From Prolixibacter sp. NT017 (lineage in GTDB: Bacteria; Bacteroidota; Bacteroidia; Bacteroidales; Prolixibacteraceae): DNA of 64,000 nucleotides. Made by a program: the position numbers and the translations under genes. The notes beneath the pieces were generated by a model. It searched no databases. It saw only the letters and a list, made by a program, of their open reading frames with translations, and was not told the DNA's origin. Shown here one piece after another: positions 34,205 through 43,903 of this stretch. The number at the start of each line of letters is the position of its first letter. Within the stretch, counting starts at the first letter, position 1. The stretch covers positions 620,001-684,000 of the forward strand of contig NZ_BLAV01000001.1 of assembly GCF_009617875.1 (NCBI RefSeq). The letters are read 5' to 3'.

Positions 34205-34683
34205 GTTGCTGTCTGTTTTTATTCCTGCGAAGGTACAAAATACCAGACAATAGACGTTAGAGGAGAGACAGTAGATTTGTTGCGATGTTAGGATAGTTTT
34301 AAGTTTTATGGGAAAATTTCAGGTTGAAAAAAGTTTTATGTGTTAGGTGTTAAGTTTTAAGAATAGTTTCAGGTTGTGTTCGTCTACCTTAAACTTACCT
34401 CATACACCGTATCCCTTGCGCGTCTTCATTGTTCATTGCCCATTACTAATTGTTTATAAGGTTTCAGGTTAAGCTGCCGTTTCTGTAGCTTATATCGTTC
34501 GAAGAGTTTAAAGGAGACTGACGCCAGACTTTAGACGTTAGATGAAAGACAAGTAGGCGATAGAAATTTTAAGTTAAGGGGAAGTTTTCAGATTTGAGGT
34601 TTGAAGATAGGAGTGGTTTCAGGTTACTGCCTGTAGTTTCTGTAGTTGTAATGTTCAAGGCTTGAATGTGAGGTTGTATGACG
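34205..34683. other. Repeat-rich spacer
   Basis: No gene is supported. The sequence is made of decayed copies of simple motifs found in other spacers (GTTAAGTTTTAAG, TTTCAGGTT, TTAGACGTTAGATG, TTTCTGTAG). Confidence 0.5.
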
Positions 34684-34718
34684 AAAAAAAGACCGGGTTC
34701 GAATAACCCGGCTCTTTT
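34684..34718 (-). terminator. Terminator of the 34757-35851 transferase gene
   Basis: GCCGGGTT-loop-AACCCGG followed by TCTTTTTTT on the minus strand. Confidence 0.85.
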
Positions 34719-34756
34719 GTCTAATGTCTTTATTCTAAAGTCTAGCTGTCTTCTTT

Positions 34757-35851
34757 TCAATCCGGATAAGTCTGCAATGCTGTTTCGCGGATTTTTTTAC
34801 GGCGCAGCAGGTATGACGGAACACTGGACATTAAAACGGCCAGCGGTGCAATAATCATAAACGCTTTTCCTACCGGGACGTTTTGCAGCGATATGCTCAG
34901 GGCAATGAAGCCGAGGTTAATCGTCAGAATGGTGAGGGTGGCCTGCAGATGGCTCATACCCAAATCCAGCAGTTTGTGGTGGATGTGGTTCCGGTCGGCC
35001 GTGAAAGGCGAAGTACCACGAAGAATGCGTAATACGAATACCCGCAGCGTATCAATCAACGGGATAATCATGATGCCGATGGAAATGGCCGGTGCACCTT
35101 TGAAGGCATGGATACCGCTCAGACCGATATTGAATTCGTTGAATTGAATGACCAGTACCGACATGATGGTCCCCAAAATGAGGGAGCCGGTGTCACCCAT
35201 AAATATCTTATTCTCTTTGCCGAATACGTTGAACCAGAAGAACGAGGTTAGTGAACCAGCCAGCGCAAACGCCGTTATCGCGTAAGCGTAATGTCCGGTA
35301 GCAAAAAACCAGCCGCCGAAAGTTGCTGCGGTCAGGATGGTAATTCCCGATGCCAGTCCATCGATACCGTCAATCAGGTTGAGGGCATTAATCAGCACGA
35401 TCATCACAAACAACGTTAACGGTACACTGACCAGGAACGGGATTTCGTAAATACCGAGAAATCCGTGCAGGCTGGTGAAGCGGATGTTGCCCAGGATGAT
35501 GACGATAAGTGAGGCGAGGAGCTGCCCCAACAGCTTTTTCTTCGGCGCCATATCGACAATATCGTCTTTGAGGCCAATGAAGAGCATGATGGTCAATGCT
35601 GCGATGATGTACTTGATTTCGGAAAACATGAAACCATTGCTACCGATAATCATGCTAATGATAAAACCGACATAAATGGCTACACCCCCCAGTGTGGGAA
35701 CAATCGTGGTTGCGGCTGAACGGTGATTGGGTTCGTCGTAGAGGTGCTTCAATCGGGCTACCTTGATTAAGGTCGGGATGGAAAAATAGGTTAATCCGGC
35801 GGCCATGATGAAGGTGACAAACAAGTAGATGACTTCCTTCAATGTGTTCAT
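34757..35851 (-). CDS. WecA/MraY-type undecaprenyl-phosphate sugar-1-phosphate transferase
   Basis: A 364-residue polytopic membrane enzyme of glycosyltransferase family 4. Motifs in order: 'PTLGGVAIYVGF', 'GLKDDIVDMAPKKKL' (catalytic DD), 'NALNLIDGIDGLASG', 'GDTGSLILGTIMSVL' and 'DRNHIHHKLLDLGMSH'. It transfers a HexNAc-1-phosphate from UDP-sugar to undecaprenyl phosphate on the inner membrane, starting O-antigen or capsule repeat-unit synthesis. A close paralogue lies at 38124-39335. It marks the left end of the polysaccharide region. Confidence 0.92.
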   Translation of the reverse strand: MNTLKEVIYLFVTFIMAAGLTYFSIPTLIKVARLKHLYDEPNHRSAATTIVPTLGGVAIYVGFIISMIIGSNGFMFSEIKYIIAALTIMLFIGLKDDIVDMAPKKKLLGQLLASLIVIILGNIRFTSLHGFLGIYEIPFLVSVPLTLFVMIVLINALNLIDGIDGLASGITILTAATFGGWFFATGHYAYAITAFALAGSLTSFFWFNVFGKENKIFMGDTGSLILGTIMSVLVIQFNEFNIGLSGIHAFKGAPAISIGIMIIPLIDTLRVFVLRILRGTSPFTADRNHIHHKLLDLGMSHLQATLTILTINLGFIALSISLQNVPVGKAFMIIAPLAVLMSSVPSYLLRRKKIRETALQTYPD

Positions 35852-36091
35852 TTTTTGAGGTTAAATTTTATTACAATAAGAACTGTTGGTGTCTGTCTTA
35901 CATATAATCTGTGCAAAGTTAAATGAATATTTCTGTAAACAAAATAATTCTACAGCATATTTTGGGGCTTCGAAACCTGATTTATAGGTGATTGCTGCTG
36001 GAATCATTCCAAATTGGATTCTGATGTTAGATGGTCTGGTTTCAGGTTTCATGTTTCAGGTTGGGCTTTGTGGCTCCTGTGGTTAGAGAGT

Positions 36092-37757
36092 GTGTCAAGT
36101 TTTAAGTGTTAGGTGTTAAGTTTTAAGAGAAGGCGTTTCGATGGAGGTATTTGGTCCTGGGGTGGCGGTCCGGGAAAGCCCGGGTTGGATGGTAGGCAAC
36201 AATCCAAGGCGCACATTACGGCCTCATGAAAAGCGGATACGTTGTTGCGCCGCACGTCACGACAGCTATCGGGGGAAGCGTTGATGGTTAACATATAAGA
36301 ATTCCAGGTTTGTTTTTTGCCCCACCCAGCCTCCCCACCCGGGGAGGAGTAAGAGCACGCGATTGGTGGTGCCTATAACAGCTTTTACCGGCCTGGTTGG
36401 GCTGCGCAGTTTCTGTTGTTAGATAGAGTGTTAAGTTTTAAGTAAAAGACTCCAGATAAGAGATTTTAGACATTAGACCTTTGACTCCGACGCTACGGCC
36501 GGGATTTGGCCTGGCTCAACCTTTAACCCTGTCAACTTTGACCTTGGTTTGTCGTTTGACTTTGGTGAAGGGGATTTTTATGTTCGTTGTGTGTAAAACT
36601 TAGTGTGCTTCGTGGTAAAAGAGAGTAACCACCAGGAACGCAAAGAAAGCGCAATGTTCACAAGGGTATCGTTGAAAAGGGGTGAGCACCTCGGTTCCAT
36701 TCGGCACCGGCCTGGTAGGGCCACGATATATCGTGGCTTTGTATTATCCCCATCCTGTGGTTAGAGTAGCGTGTCAAGTTTTAAGTGTTAGGTGTTAAGT
36801 TTTAAGAGAAGGCGTTTCGATGGAGGTATTTGGTCCTGGGTGGCGTTCCGGGGAACCCCGGGAATGGTTGTATCGATAGTCAGAGGCACATATTCGACGT
36901 TAATTGGAGAATAGAAGTTGTTGCGCCGTACGTCACGACGGCTATCGGGGGAAGCGTTGATGGTTAACATATAAGAATTCCAGGTTTGGTTTTTGCCCCA
37001 CCCAGCCTCCCCACCCGGGGAGGAGTAAGATCACGCGATTGGTGGTGCTTATAACAGCTTTTACCGGCCTGGTTGGCTGCGCAGTTTCTGTTGTTAGATA
37101 GAGTGTTAAGTTTTAAGTAAAAGACTCCATACAAGAGATTATAGACATTAGACCTTTGACCCCGACGTTACAGCCGGAATTTGGCCTGGCTCAGCCTTTA
37201 ACCCGTCAACTTTGGCTTGGGTTTGCCAGTTCGGATTTGATGAAGGGGATTTTTGGTGCTTCGTGGTAAAAGAGAGTAACCACCAGGAACGCAAAGAAAC
37301 CGCTATGTTCACAAAGGCATCGTTGAACAGGGATGAGCACCTGGTTCCATTCAGCGCCGGCCTGGTAGGGCCACGATATATCGTGGCTTTGTATTATCCC
37401 CATCCTATGGGGCGAAATGTTTCTGTTGAAAAAAGTTTTAAGTGTTAGGTGTTAAGTTTTAAGAAAAGGCGTTTCGATGCAGGTATTTGGTCCTGGGTGG
37501 CGTTCCGGGAAAGCCCGGGAATGGTTGTATCGATAGTCAAAGGCGCATACCCGGTGTTAATTGGAGAATAGAAGTTGTTGCGCCGTACCCCACGACAGCT
37601 ATCGGGGGAAGCGTTGATGGTTAACATATAAGAATTTCAGGTTTGTTTTTTGCCCCACCCAGCCTCCCCACCCGGGGAGGAGTAAGATCACGCGATTGGT
37701 GGTGCCTATAGCAGCTTTTACCGGCCTGGTTGGGCTGCGCAGTTTCTGTTGTTAAGA
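36092..37757. repeat. Three direct copies of a ~0.66-kb repeat
   Basis: Copies start at 36092, 36771 and about 37431. The same word (GTGTTAGGTGTTAAGTTTTA) begins at 36106, 36785 and 37442, giving periods of 679 and 657 bp. The third copy stops near 37757 after about 325 bp. Each copy has a shared 5' block of about 270 bp, the 'CCACCCAGCCTCCCCACCC' block, the TAGACATTAGACCTTTGA block and 'GGCCACGATATATCGTGGC' (a perfect palindrome, copies 1 and 2). A 60-61 codon minus-strand frame starting MLTINASPDS is present in each, but its middle differs in copy 1, so coding is doubtful. Confidence 0.85.
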
Positions 37758-37892
37758 TAAAAGGCATCAGATATTAGAAGAGAGACGTGGATTGTGGATC
37801 CTGGAAATGGTTGACCGATGATTTCGCTTCCGGCCTGCCAAGACCACGATACGCCGTTGCCGGATGTACGCCCCTAATGACTATTTCAATTC

Positions 37893-38045
37893 GATGCCAG
37901 CATCTGCGGCGCAAGTTATTCAGTTTTTCAATCGGGGTAGAAAGGTGCGCCTCTTGCAAAGGTACGCTACTTTACCCCAGGGCGGCCCCTCGATGTCCAT
38001 CTCGGGTTACCCTGGGCTATGGGCTTACGGCCCTTCAGGCTTTGT
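37893..38045 (-). repeat. REP-like dispersed repeat
   Basis: A complete unit on the minus strand: GCCTGAAGGGCCGTAAGCCC at one end, AGAGGCGCACC in the middle and TTGCGCCGCAGATGC at the other. Same family as 39720-39865 and 45735-45855. Confidence 0.6.
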
Positions 38046-38123
38046 AACTAACATCGGAGCCCTAATTGGCGTAATTTGTGCGCGATAGAACTGTGTGCGG
38101 GGTATAATTAGCGTAATTCGTGT

Positions 38124-39335
38124 TTACCAGAAACTAATCTTATCGAGCTGACTGAGTGCTCTCACCAGGCCACGACGTACAGCAGCCGGTTTTTTATCCT
38201 GCCTTTCCAATCCTGGCATGTCGATCAGGCGTTCGTTGCGCCGGGGAATTAAAATCTGCTGGAATGGATCGTCTTTCCGAATTAACTGTCTTATTTGGAT
38301 GTGCCTTCCCAGCAGCATTACCGAGCCCATGGCAAATGTGAGGTTGACAGCCATCAGTCCCCAGATGCCCAGTCCCTGCAGCAAAAACACCGGAACAACA
38401 TAAAGTGCTGAAACGGCCAATAAAGTAAAGGTGGCTTGCTTATGCGACATCCCCAAAGCCAGCAGGCGGTGGTGGATGTGGTTCTTGTCGGGTGAAAACG
38501 GCGACCGTCCCTGGTACATACGGATGGCAAATACCCGGATAGTATCGAACAGCGGGTAGATGAGAATGCCAAACGATACTGCCGGCGCCGATGCGATTGC
38601 AAACGGACGGGTTTGTATGATGTTCAGCTCGTTGAACTGAATAACCAGGACCGACATGATGGTTCCCAGAATGAGGGAGCCGGTATCGCCCATGAATATC
38701 TTGTTCTTTTTTCCGTAGACATTGAAGTAGAAAAATCCACTCAGCGCACCAATGAGTGAAAAGGCCAGAATGGTGTATTCGATATGTCCTGCCAGGTAGA
38801 ACCATACTCCCAGCACACCGGCTGCAATGATGCTGATACCGGAAGCCAGGCCGTCGATACCGTCAATCAGGTTGAAGGCGTTGATGAAAACGATCATCAC
38901 AAAACCGGAAAGCAAAAAGCTAACCGGATAGCTTATTTCATGAATGCCCATAAAACCGTGGAGGTTGGTAAAGCGGATATCTGCCAAAACAATCAGCATG
39001 AAGGCCGATGCCAGCTGAGCTGCCAGTTTTTTCCATGGAGAGAGCGAAAGAATATCGTCTTTCAGCCCCACGAAGAACATGATGATAACGGCAGCCAGGA
39101 TGTACTTCAATCCGGGCATCACAAAGCCGTTGCCGGCAATGGTTACGCTCAACACAAAACCTAAAAAGATGGCGATTCCTCCGAGGGTAGGTACCACCTG
39201 TGTGGCGGCTGAACGTCCGTTCGGTTCGTCGAACAGGTGTTTTTGGTGGGCGACACTGATGATGGTTGGAATGCTCCTGACCGCAATCAGTAGCGAAAGT
39301 CCGAAACTCAGTATCACATAAATGATTTCTGGCAT
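38124..39335 (-). CDS. Second WecA/MraY-type sugar-1-phosphate transferase
   Basis: 403 residues from the ATG at 39335 (MPEIIYVILSFGLSL); a longer frame to 39386 adds 17 unlikely residues. It has the same motif set as the 34757-35851 enzyme ('GLKDDILSLSPWKKL', 'NAFNLIDGIDGLASG', 'GDTGSLILGTIMSVL', 'DKNHIHHRLLALGMSH') and a longer basic C-terminal tail ('RRNERLIDMPGLERQDKK'). The two are clear paralogues, so two repeat-unit pathways or a duplication with specialisation is possible. Membrane bound. Confidence 0.9.
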   Translation of the reverse strand: MPEIIYVILSFGLSLLIAVRSIPTIISVAHQKHLFDEPNGRSAATQVVPTLGGIAIFLGFVLSVTIAGNGFVMPGLKYILAAVIIMFFVGLKDDILSLSPWKKLAAQLASAFMLIVLADIRFTNLHGFMGIHEISYPVSFLLSGFVMIVFINAFNLIDGIDGLASGISIIAAGVLGVWFYLAGHIEYTILAFSLIGALSGFFYFNVYGKKNKIFMGDTGSLILGTIMSVLVIQFNELNIIQTRPFAIASAPAVSFGILIYPLFDTIRVFAIRMYQGRSPFSPDKNHIHHRLLALGMSHKQATFTLLAVSALYVVPVFLLQGLGIWGLMAVNLTFAMGSVMLLGRHIQIRQLIRKDDPFQQILIPRRNERLIDMPGLERQDKKPAAVRRGLVRALSQLDKISFW

Positions 39336-39479
39336 GTCTTCTATAAGTTTGAGGTTAAGAGACGCACAAATGTAGGCAATCTGCACTTTACCCCGTATTA
39401 CTTCTACTTTAAATCATACTTAACTTTAACGTAGTTGTTCGGGTTTCATTGTGTGCATCTCCATAATTGATGCTCTTTG

Positions 39480-39900
39480 TATGAAAAAGGTTGCCTGAAA
39501 ATACGAATTACGCGAATTTTTTGCCTCAGCCCAGTCAACCCTAACGAAACGAAGTTCGACTAGGTCAATTACGATAGCACGAATTACGCGAATTAGAGCG
39601 AAACGAAGTTCGACGAAGTCAATTACGCGAATTAGCGCTTCGATGTTGCTGTTGTAAGAGGATTGACACGGATTTGATTCACGGATGCCACGGATTGACG
39701 CTTTGATGTTGCTTACAATAAGGCCTGGAGGGCCGTAAGTCCAAAGCCCGGGGGAAGGAGGTCACGACGACGCCCCGGGGTCGAATGCGAAGCATTTAAA
39801 AGAGGCGCATATTCAGACCGGGATTGAAATGATAGCGTTCCTGCGCCGCAATGCCGACTTTGAACAAGTGAATGTGAGAAAATGTGAAAGTGAGAATTAG
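39480..39900. repeat. Block of dispersed repeats
   Basis: 39490-39640 holds several copies of ATTACGCGAATTAG with AACGAAGTTCGAC; 39660-39715 holds GATTGACACGGATT-type words; 39720-39865 is a REP-like unit (GGCCTGGAGGGCCGTAAG...TGCGCCGCAATGCC); 39870-39930 is a GTGAGAA-type simple repeat. The same order of motifs recurs at 45590-45860. Confidence 0.6.
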
Positions 39901-39970
39901 TGAAATGGAGAGAGGGGGATGGGGAGACCATGAGAATCTTGTTTCACGCAAGGTTGCAAAGGATTTTCCA

Positions 39971-40016
39971 CAAAAGACAACCGGCTCACCAATGAAATGC
40001 ATCGATGAGCCGGTCG
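39971..40016 (-). terminator. Terminator of manC
   Basis: On the minus strand ACCGGCTCA ... TGAGCCGGTTGTCTTTT; long stem with an 18-base loop, just after the stop of the manC gene. Confidence 0.7.
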
Positions 40017-40051
40017 TTGACTGTTTTATAAATATGTTTAATTTCTCATTT

Positions 40052-41122
40052 TTAATTTTTCATTGTTACCACGCTTTCGCGGAAATCTTTGATGCGCTGT
40101 TCTTCCTCTTTTTTGCAGACCAGTAGTACACCGTTGGCTTCCACCACGATGTAACCGTCCAGTCCCTGCAACACCATCGGGCGTTCATTGGGAACATGGA
40201 CAATCGTATCGGAGCATTCGAAGAGATGAACGCCACTGCCGACTACCGTGTTGCCATTGTGATTGCGATCCCGTTTCTCCCACAGGCTGCCCCAGGTTCC
40301 CAGGTCGCTCCAGCCGAAGTCGGCCGGCATGACAAAAATATTGTCGGCTTTTTCCATGATGCCGTAGTCTACGGAAATCTTCGGACAAGCCGGGAACATC
40401 TCGTTGATGAAGTCCTGCTCTTTTTCGGTGTAATAGACATTCTCACCTTGATCGAATATCTCAGCGATGTCGGGAAGATACGACCGGATAGCTTTCATGA
40501 TGCTTTGCACACTCCAGATAAATATACCTGAGTTCCAGTAGTAATTTCCTTCGTCGAGATATTGTTGGGCAGTTTCGCGATTGGGCTTCTCTTTAAAAGC
40601 TTTCACGGAATGGATGGACAGCTCATCCTCTTCTTCACCAGCCTGAATGTAACCGTAGCCGGTCTCGGGGCGATGTGGTTTCATGCCTAACGTAAGCAGG
40701 GTATCGTTCGCAGCGGTGAAGGACAGTCCGGATTGAATGACTTGCTCAAATTGCGACTCATCAGTGATGAGGTGGTCGGAAGGAGCAACCACGATGTTGG
40801 CTTCCGGGTTTTGCTGATTGATTTTCCAGGCTGCATAGGCGATGCAAGGCGCTGTGTTCCGCATACAGGGTTCCAGCAAGACTTGTCCGGAAGTTAGCTC
40901 CGGTATTTGTTCCAGTACCAGTTGTTGGTAGTTGGCTGAAGTGACAATGTAGATGTTTTCGTTGGGAACGATATTCCGGAAACGGTGAACGGTTTGTTGA
41001 AGTAAAGTTCTCCCGGTTCCTAATACGTCCAGAAACTGTTTAGGCTTTTCTGCTGTACTCATGGGCCAGAACCGGCTGCCGATGCCTCCGGCCATGATGA
41101 CGAGATAGTTGTTGGTGTTCAT
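40052..41122 (-). CDS. manC: Mannose-1-phosphate guanylyltransferase
   Basis: A 356-residue nucleotidyltransferase with 'MAGGIGSRFWPMSTAEKPKQFLDVLG' (GTP-binding signature), 'VAPSDHLI' and 'ETGYGYI'. It makes GDP-mannose, the substrate of the Gmd enzyme encoded nearby. It lacks the C-terminal phosphomannose isomerase domain of bifunctional ManC/AlgA (about 480 residues), as is normal in Bacteroidota. In a minus-strand series with the fusion gene, fcl and gmd, which together supply GDP-fucose. Confidence 0.94.
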   Translation of the reverse strand: MNTNNYLVIMAGGIGSRFWPMSTAEKPKQFLDVLGTGRTLLQQTVHRFRNIVPNENIYIVTSANYQQLVLEQIPELTSGQVLLEPCMRNTAPCIAYAAWKINQQNPEANIVVAPSDHLITDESQFEQVIQSGLSFTAANDTLLTLGMKPHRPETGYGYIQAGEEEDELSIHSVKAFKEKPNRETAQQYLDEGNYYWNSGIFIWSVQSIMKAIRSYLPDIAEIFDQGENVYYTEKEQDFINEMFPACPKISVDYGIMEKADNIFVMPADFGWSDLGTWGSLWEKRDRNHNGNTVVGSGVHLFECSDTIVHVPNERPMVLQGLDGYIVVEANGVLLVCKKEEEQRIKDFRESVVTMKN

Positions 41123-41309
41123 AAGTTGTATTCTATCTTTTTATAAAGTGCGAAGAAAATATATGTTGGTGAAAAAATGAAATGTGAGGTGTAGGGGATA
41201 GGGCATATGGTTTAAGGTTTAGGGGAAGGTCCAAGGTCGAAAGTCGAAGGTCTGACGTCTTGGGTTTTACTTCTTAACACTTAAAACATAACACTTAATA
41301 CTTTTTTAT

Positions 41310-42452
41310 CTATGGCCTTCTGATCTTGATTTGCATGGCATTGGGAACAGGTTCTTCGCAAACCAGAACCAGGTAGCCACCTCCGCCGGCACCGGATATT
41401 TTCCATCCGAGTGCCGTATTTTCGTATTGTTTGATTTGTTCCCAAATGTGTTCATTCACCATGTGCGGAAACATGCTGATTTGTGCTTCAAATGAACGAC
41501 GGAATTGCTGTCCGAATGATTTAATGTCTTTTTTCTGAATGGCTTTCCAGACACCTTCGGCTGCTTCAGCCAGTTCCCGGGCTCCCTGCTCTGTAATTGC
41601 CGTATCAGAGAGAACATCATAACCACTTTCGCGTGGTGAAAGGTTAATGAACCACAAGCGTCGCTCCAGCCACTTTAACGTGTCTTCGTTGGTAAAAGGA
41701 GTAATCTTTTCGGGCCAGTACTGTTCCTGTGAGTAATCGAGCTTATTGATGCCGGGAAAGACAATTCCGACGGCATCCTGCGATCCACTGACGTATTTCC
41801 GTCCCGGAGGATTTTCGACACAGAAGAGGGTATAAGCCAGTTTCTCCTTGTCATCATCGGGAATATCCGTATGCCATAATTCGATGGCCCGCTTGCGTGT
41901 ACTGCTGGACATTCCGCTCCGGTCGTTGAACTCGAAGTCGGGCTCAATGGAGATGGTGATCACCGGTCCGGGATGTAATTTCGACACGTAGGGTTGGTCA
42001 AGCCAACCGCCAGCCAGATCCAGCCGGTAAGGAATACGGCACTCCTGTCGTAAGGCGGTGGTGGAGCGGGCCGGCAGATCGGCATGCGGGATACGTTTAC
42101 TCACCCTTAGCTCGATACCGAGTTTGCTGCATAGGGTTTTCTTATCGGGTGTGTAACCGTCTTCGTTCACAAAGAAAATATCGGGACGGAGTGCTTCCAG
42201 TTCTTCCATAAAATCGAGCAGCCCCATTCCCTGGTTTATCCAGGCATCTTTTACATGCTTCAGGGATTTGACCATGTAGAGTCGTTCCTGCTCGGTATTG
42301 ATGGTTTTACGTCCTTTTAATTGCTCGATATTCCGGTCGGAACCCAGGCCGACATAAAGGTCGCCGTGGGTGGCTGCTTCCTCGAAAAATGCGACATGCC
42401 CCGAATGGAGCATATCAAAACAACCGGATACAAATACTTTTTGGTTTGGCAT
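41310..42452 (-). CDS. Nucleotidyltransferase-GHMP kinase fusion
   Basis: A 380-residue protein in two parts. Residues 1-130 are a cytidylyltransferase/HldE-like nucleotidyltransferase with 'SGCFDMLHSGHVAFFEEA' (H16-S-G-H19) and a closing 'ARSTTALR'. Residues 135-380 are GHMP-kinase-like: 'PYRLDLAGGWLDQP', a glycine/serine loop 'GMSSSTRKRA' (from G180), and 'SGAGGGGYLVLV' (354-365). It could phosphorylate and activate a sugar, as HldE or HddA/HddC do separately for heptoses. It is placed between manC and fcl, so a role in nucleotide-sugar supply is likely. The substrate is unknown. Confidence 0.8.
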   Translation of the reverse strand: MPNQKVFVSGCFDMLHSGHVAFFEEAATHGDLYVGLGSDRNIEQLKGRKTINTEQERLYMVKSLKHVKDAWINQGMGLLDFMEELEALRPDIFFVNEDGYTPDKKTLCSKLGIELRVSKRIPHADLPARSTTALRQECRIPYRLDLAGGWLDQPYVSKLHPGPVITISIEPDFEFNDRSGMSSSTRKRAIELWHTDIPDDDKEKLAYTLFCVENPPGRKYVSGSQDAVGIVFPGINKLDYSQEQYWPEKITPFTNEDTLKWLERRLWFINLSPRESGYDVLSDTAITEQGARELAEAAEGVWKAIQKKDIKSFGQQFRRSFEAQISMFPHMVNEHIWEQIKQYENTALGWKISGAGGGGYLVLVCEEPVPNAMQIKIRRP

Positions 42453-42526
42453 AGTTTTATAGTTTATCCACAGGTTGACACAGACGATTCGGGGATGGGA
42501 AGGTATAAATTCCTGAAGAATAGAAT

Positions 42527-42600
42527 GTGAGAAGGTGGGAACGTGTGAAGGTGAGAGTTCTCATTTTCCCATTTTCTCACCTTCTCACCTTCTCTCTTTC
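42527..42600. repeat. GTGAGAA simple repeat, fold-back form
   Basis: GTGAGAAGGTGGGAACGTGTGAAGGTGAG runs into its inverted counterpart TTTTCTCACCTTCTCACCTTCTC (given here in two pieces). It sits at the 3' end of fcl and could also act as a hairpin terminator. Confidence 0.55.
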
Positions 42601-42602
42601 TC

Positions 42603-43838
42603 CTAACCAAGGTACCAGTTATACATTTGTTCGATGCCGTCTTCGATTTCGATTTTGTGCTGCCAGCCCAGTTGGTGGAGTTTGGACGGATCGGTTAGTT
42701 TGCGTAGGGTTCCATCCGGTTTGTCGGTGTTGAAGACCAAATCGCCTTTGAAACCAACTTTTTCCTTGATGAGTTCTGCCAGCTGTTTGATGGAGACTTC
42801 TTTTCCGGTACCGATGTTGATGTGGGTGTTTCTAATCTCTGTCGAACGTCGAATGTCTGAAGGTCTCAGGTCCTCATCTGACTTTTGACCTTTGACCCCG
42901 ACGCCTAAGGTCGGGATTTCGCTTTGCTCAACTTTTGACCTTTGACTTTCAATAATATCGGTGAATTCAACATTTTCCATCAAGAATACACATGCATCGG
43001 CCATGTCTTCCGACCAGAGGAATTCGCGCATGGGCTTGCCACTTCCCCATATCTCGATAGAGACTGGTCTAAGGTCTAAGGTCGAAGGTCCCAGGTCATC
43101 GTTCGACTTTTGACTTTTGACTTTTGACTTTTGACTTCGTATCCCGTATTTCTCCAGCGTTTCCAGTATTTGTTCTTCGGAGGCTTTTCCATTAACCCCT
43201 TCTACCGGATTTTTGTCCAGATCGGCGCGGAGCGTTTCCCAGTTGCCTTCTTCGAGACATTTACCCAGATGGGCTTTGCGAAGGAGTGCAGGAAGTACGT
43301 GTGATTTTTCCAGGTCGAAGTTGTCGTTGGGACCATAGAGGTTGGTCGGCATCACCGAGATGTAGTTGGTGCCGTATTGCAGGTTGTAACTCTCACACAA
43401 CTTAATGCCGGCTATTTTGGCAATGGCATAGGGCTCGTTGGTGTATTCCAGCGGAGAGGTGAGGAGCGAATCTTCGGGCATAGGCTGCGGCGCTTCCCGT
43501 GGATAGATGCAGGTACTGCCCAGGAACATCAGTTTTTTGACGTTGTTTTTGTATGCCGCGTGGATGACATTGTTCTGAATCATCAGGTTCTCGTAGATGA
43601 ATTGTCCCCGGTAGGTGTTGTTGGCCACAATGCCGCCTACTTTGGCTGCCGCCAGAAAAACGTATTCGGGTTTTTCTTCGGCAAAGAAATCAGCTACGGC
43701 CTGCTGATTGGTCAGGTCCAATTTGCTATGTGTGCGCAATACAAAATTGGTGTACCCTTTTTCTTTTAAGTTTTTCAGAATAGCCGAACCGACAAGTCCG
43801 CGATGGCCGGCGATGTATATTTTGCTGTTTTGTTCCAT
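42603..43838 (-). CDS. fcl: GDP-L-fucose synthase with two in-frame repeat insertions
   Basis: A 411-residue SDR that turns GDP-4-keto-6-deoxymannose into GDP-L-fucose. 'GHRGLVGSAI' is the NADP site, 'LFLGSTCIYPREAPQP' and 'YAIAKIAG' carry the Ser/Tyr/Lys active site, and 'GSGKPMREFLWSEDMADA' is family specific. The usual length is 310-370. Two low-complexity blocks account for the excess: 43073-43138 (peptide rich in SQKSKVKSQKS) after 'LEKYGI', and 42838-42952 (peptide RSKVEQSEIPTLG...) before 'EIRNTHINIGTGKE'. Both are encoded by repeats otherwise seen only between genes. Activity may be kept since the motifs are intact. Confidence 0.92.
   Translation of the reverse strand: MEQNSKIYIAGHRGLVGSAILKNLKEKGYTNFVLRTHSKLDLTNQQAVADFFAEEKPEYVFLAAAKVGGIVANNTYRGQFIYENLMIQNNVIHAAYKNNVKKLMFLGSTCIYPREAPQPMPEDSLLTSPLEYTNEPYAIAKIAGIKLCESYNLQYGTNYISVMPTNLYGPNDNFDLEKSHVLPALLRKAHLGKCLEEGNWETLRADLDKNPVEGVNGKASEEQILETLEKYGIRSQKSKVKSQKSNDDLGPSTLDLRPVSIEIWGSGKPMREFLWSEDMADACVFLMENVEFTDIIESQRSKVEQSEIPTLGVGVKGQKSDEDLRPSDIRRSTEIRNTHINIGTGKEVSIKQLAELIKEKVGFKGDLVFNTDKPDGTLRKLTDPSKLHQLGWQHKIEIEDGIEQMYNWYLG
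42838..42952. repeat. Fold-back repeat inside fcl, first block
   Basis: Left arm of GTCGAACGTCGAATGTC and AAGGTCTCAGGTC, right arm of CTTTTGACCTTTGACTT; the core (CCGACGCCTAAGGTCGGGA) matches the spacer repeat at 36485-36510 and 37155-37180. Confidence 0.7.
43073..43138. repeat. Fold-back repeat inside fcl, second block
   Basis: GGTCTAAGGTCTAAGGTCGA facing four copies of CTTTTGA (43104-43136); the arms are imperfectly complementary, with a short loop. Confidence 0.75.
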
Positions 43839-43903
43839 GTGTTATATGCTAATTAAAAATCGAAGGTGTGAAAGTGAGAATGTGAGAAAATGTGAATGTG
43901 AGA

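Noticed and set aside
36109..37627. Three 60-61 codon frames starting MLTINASPDS
   Set aside because: They sit in the 0.66-kb repeat; the middle part differs in sequence in copy 1 and no ribosome site or domain is seen. Listed as a repeat only.
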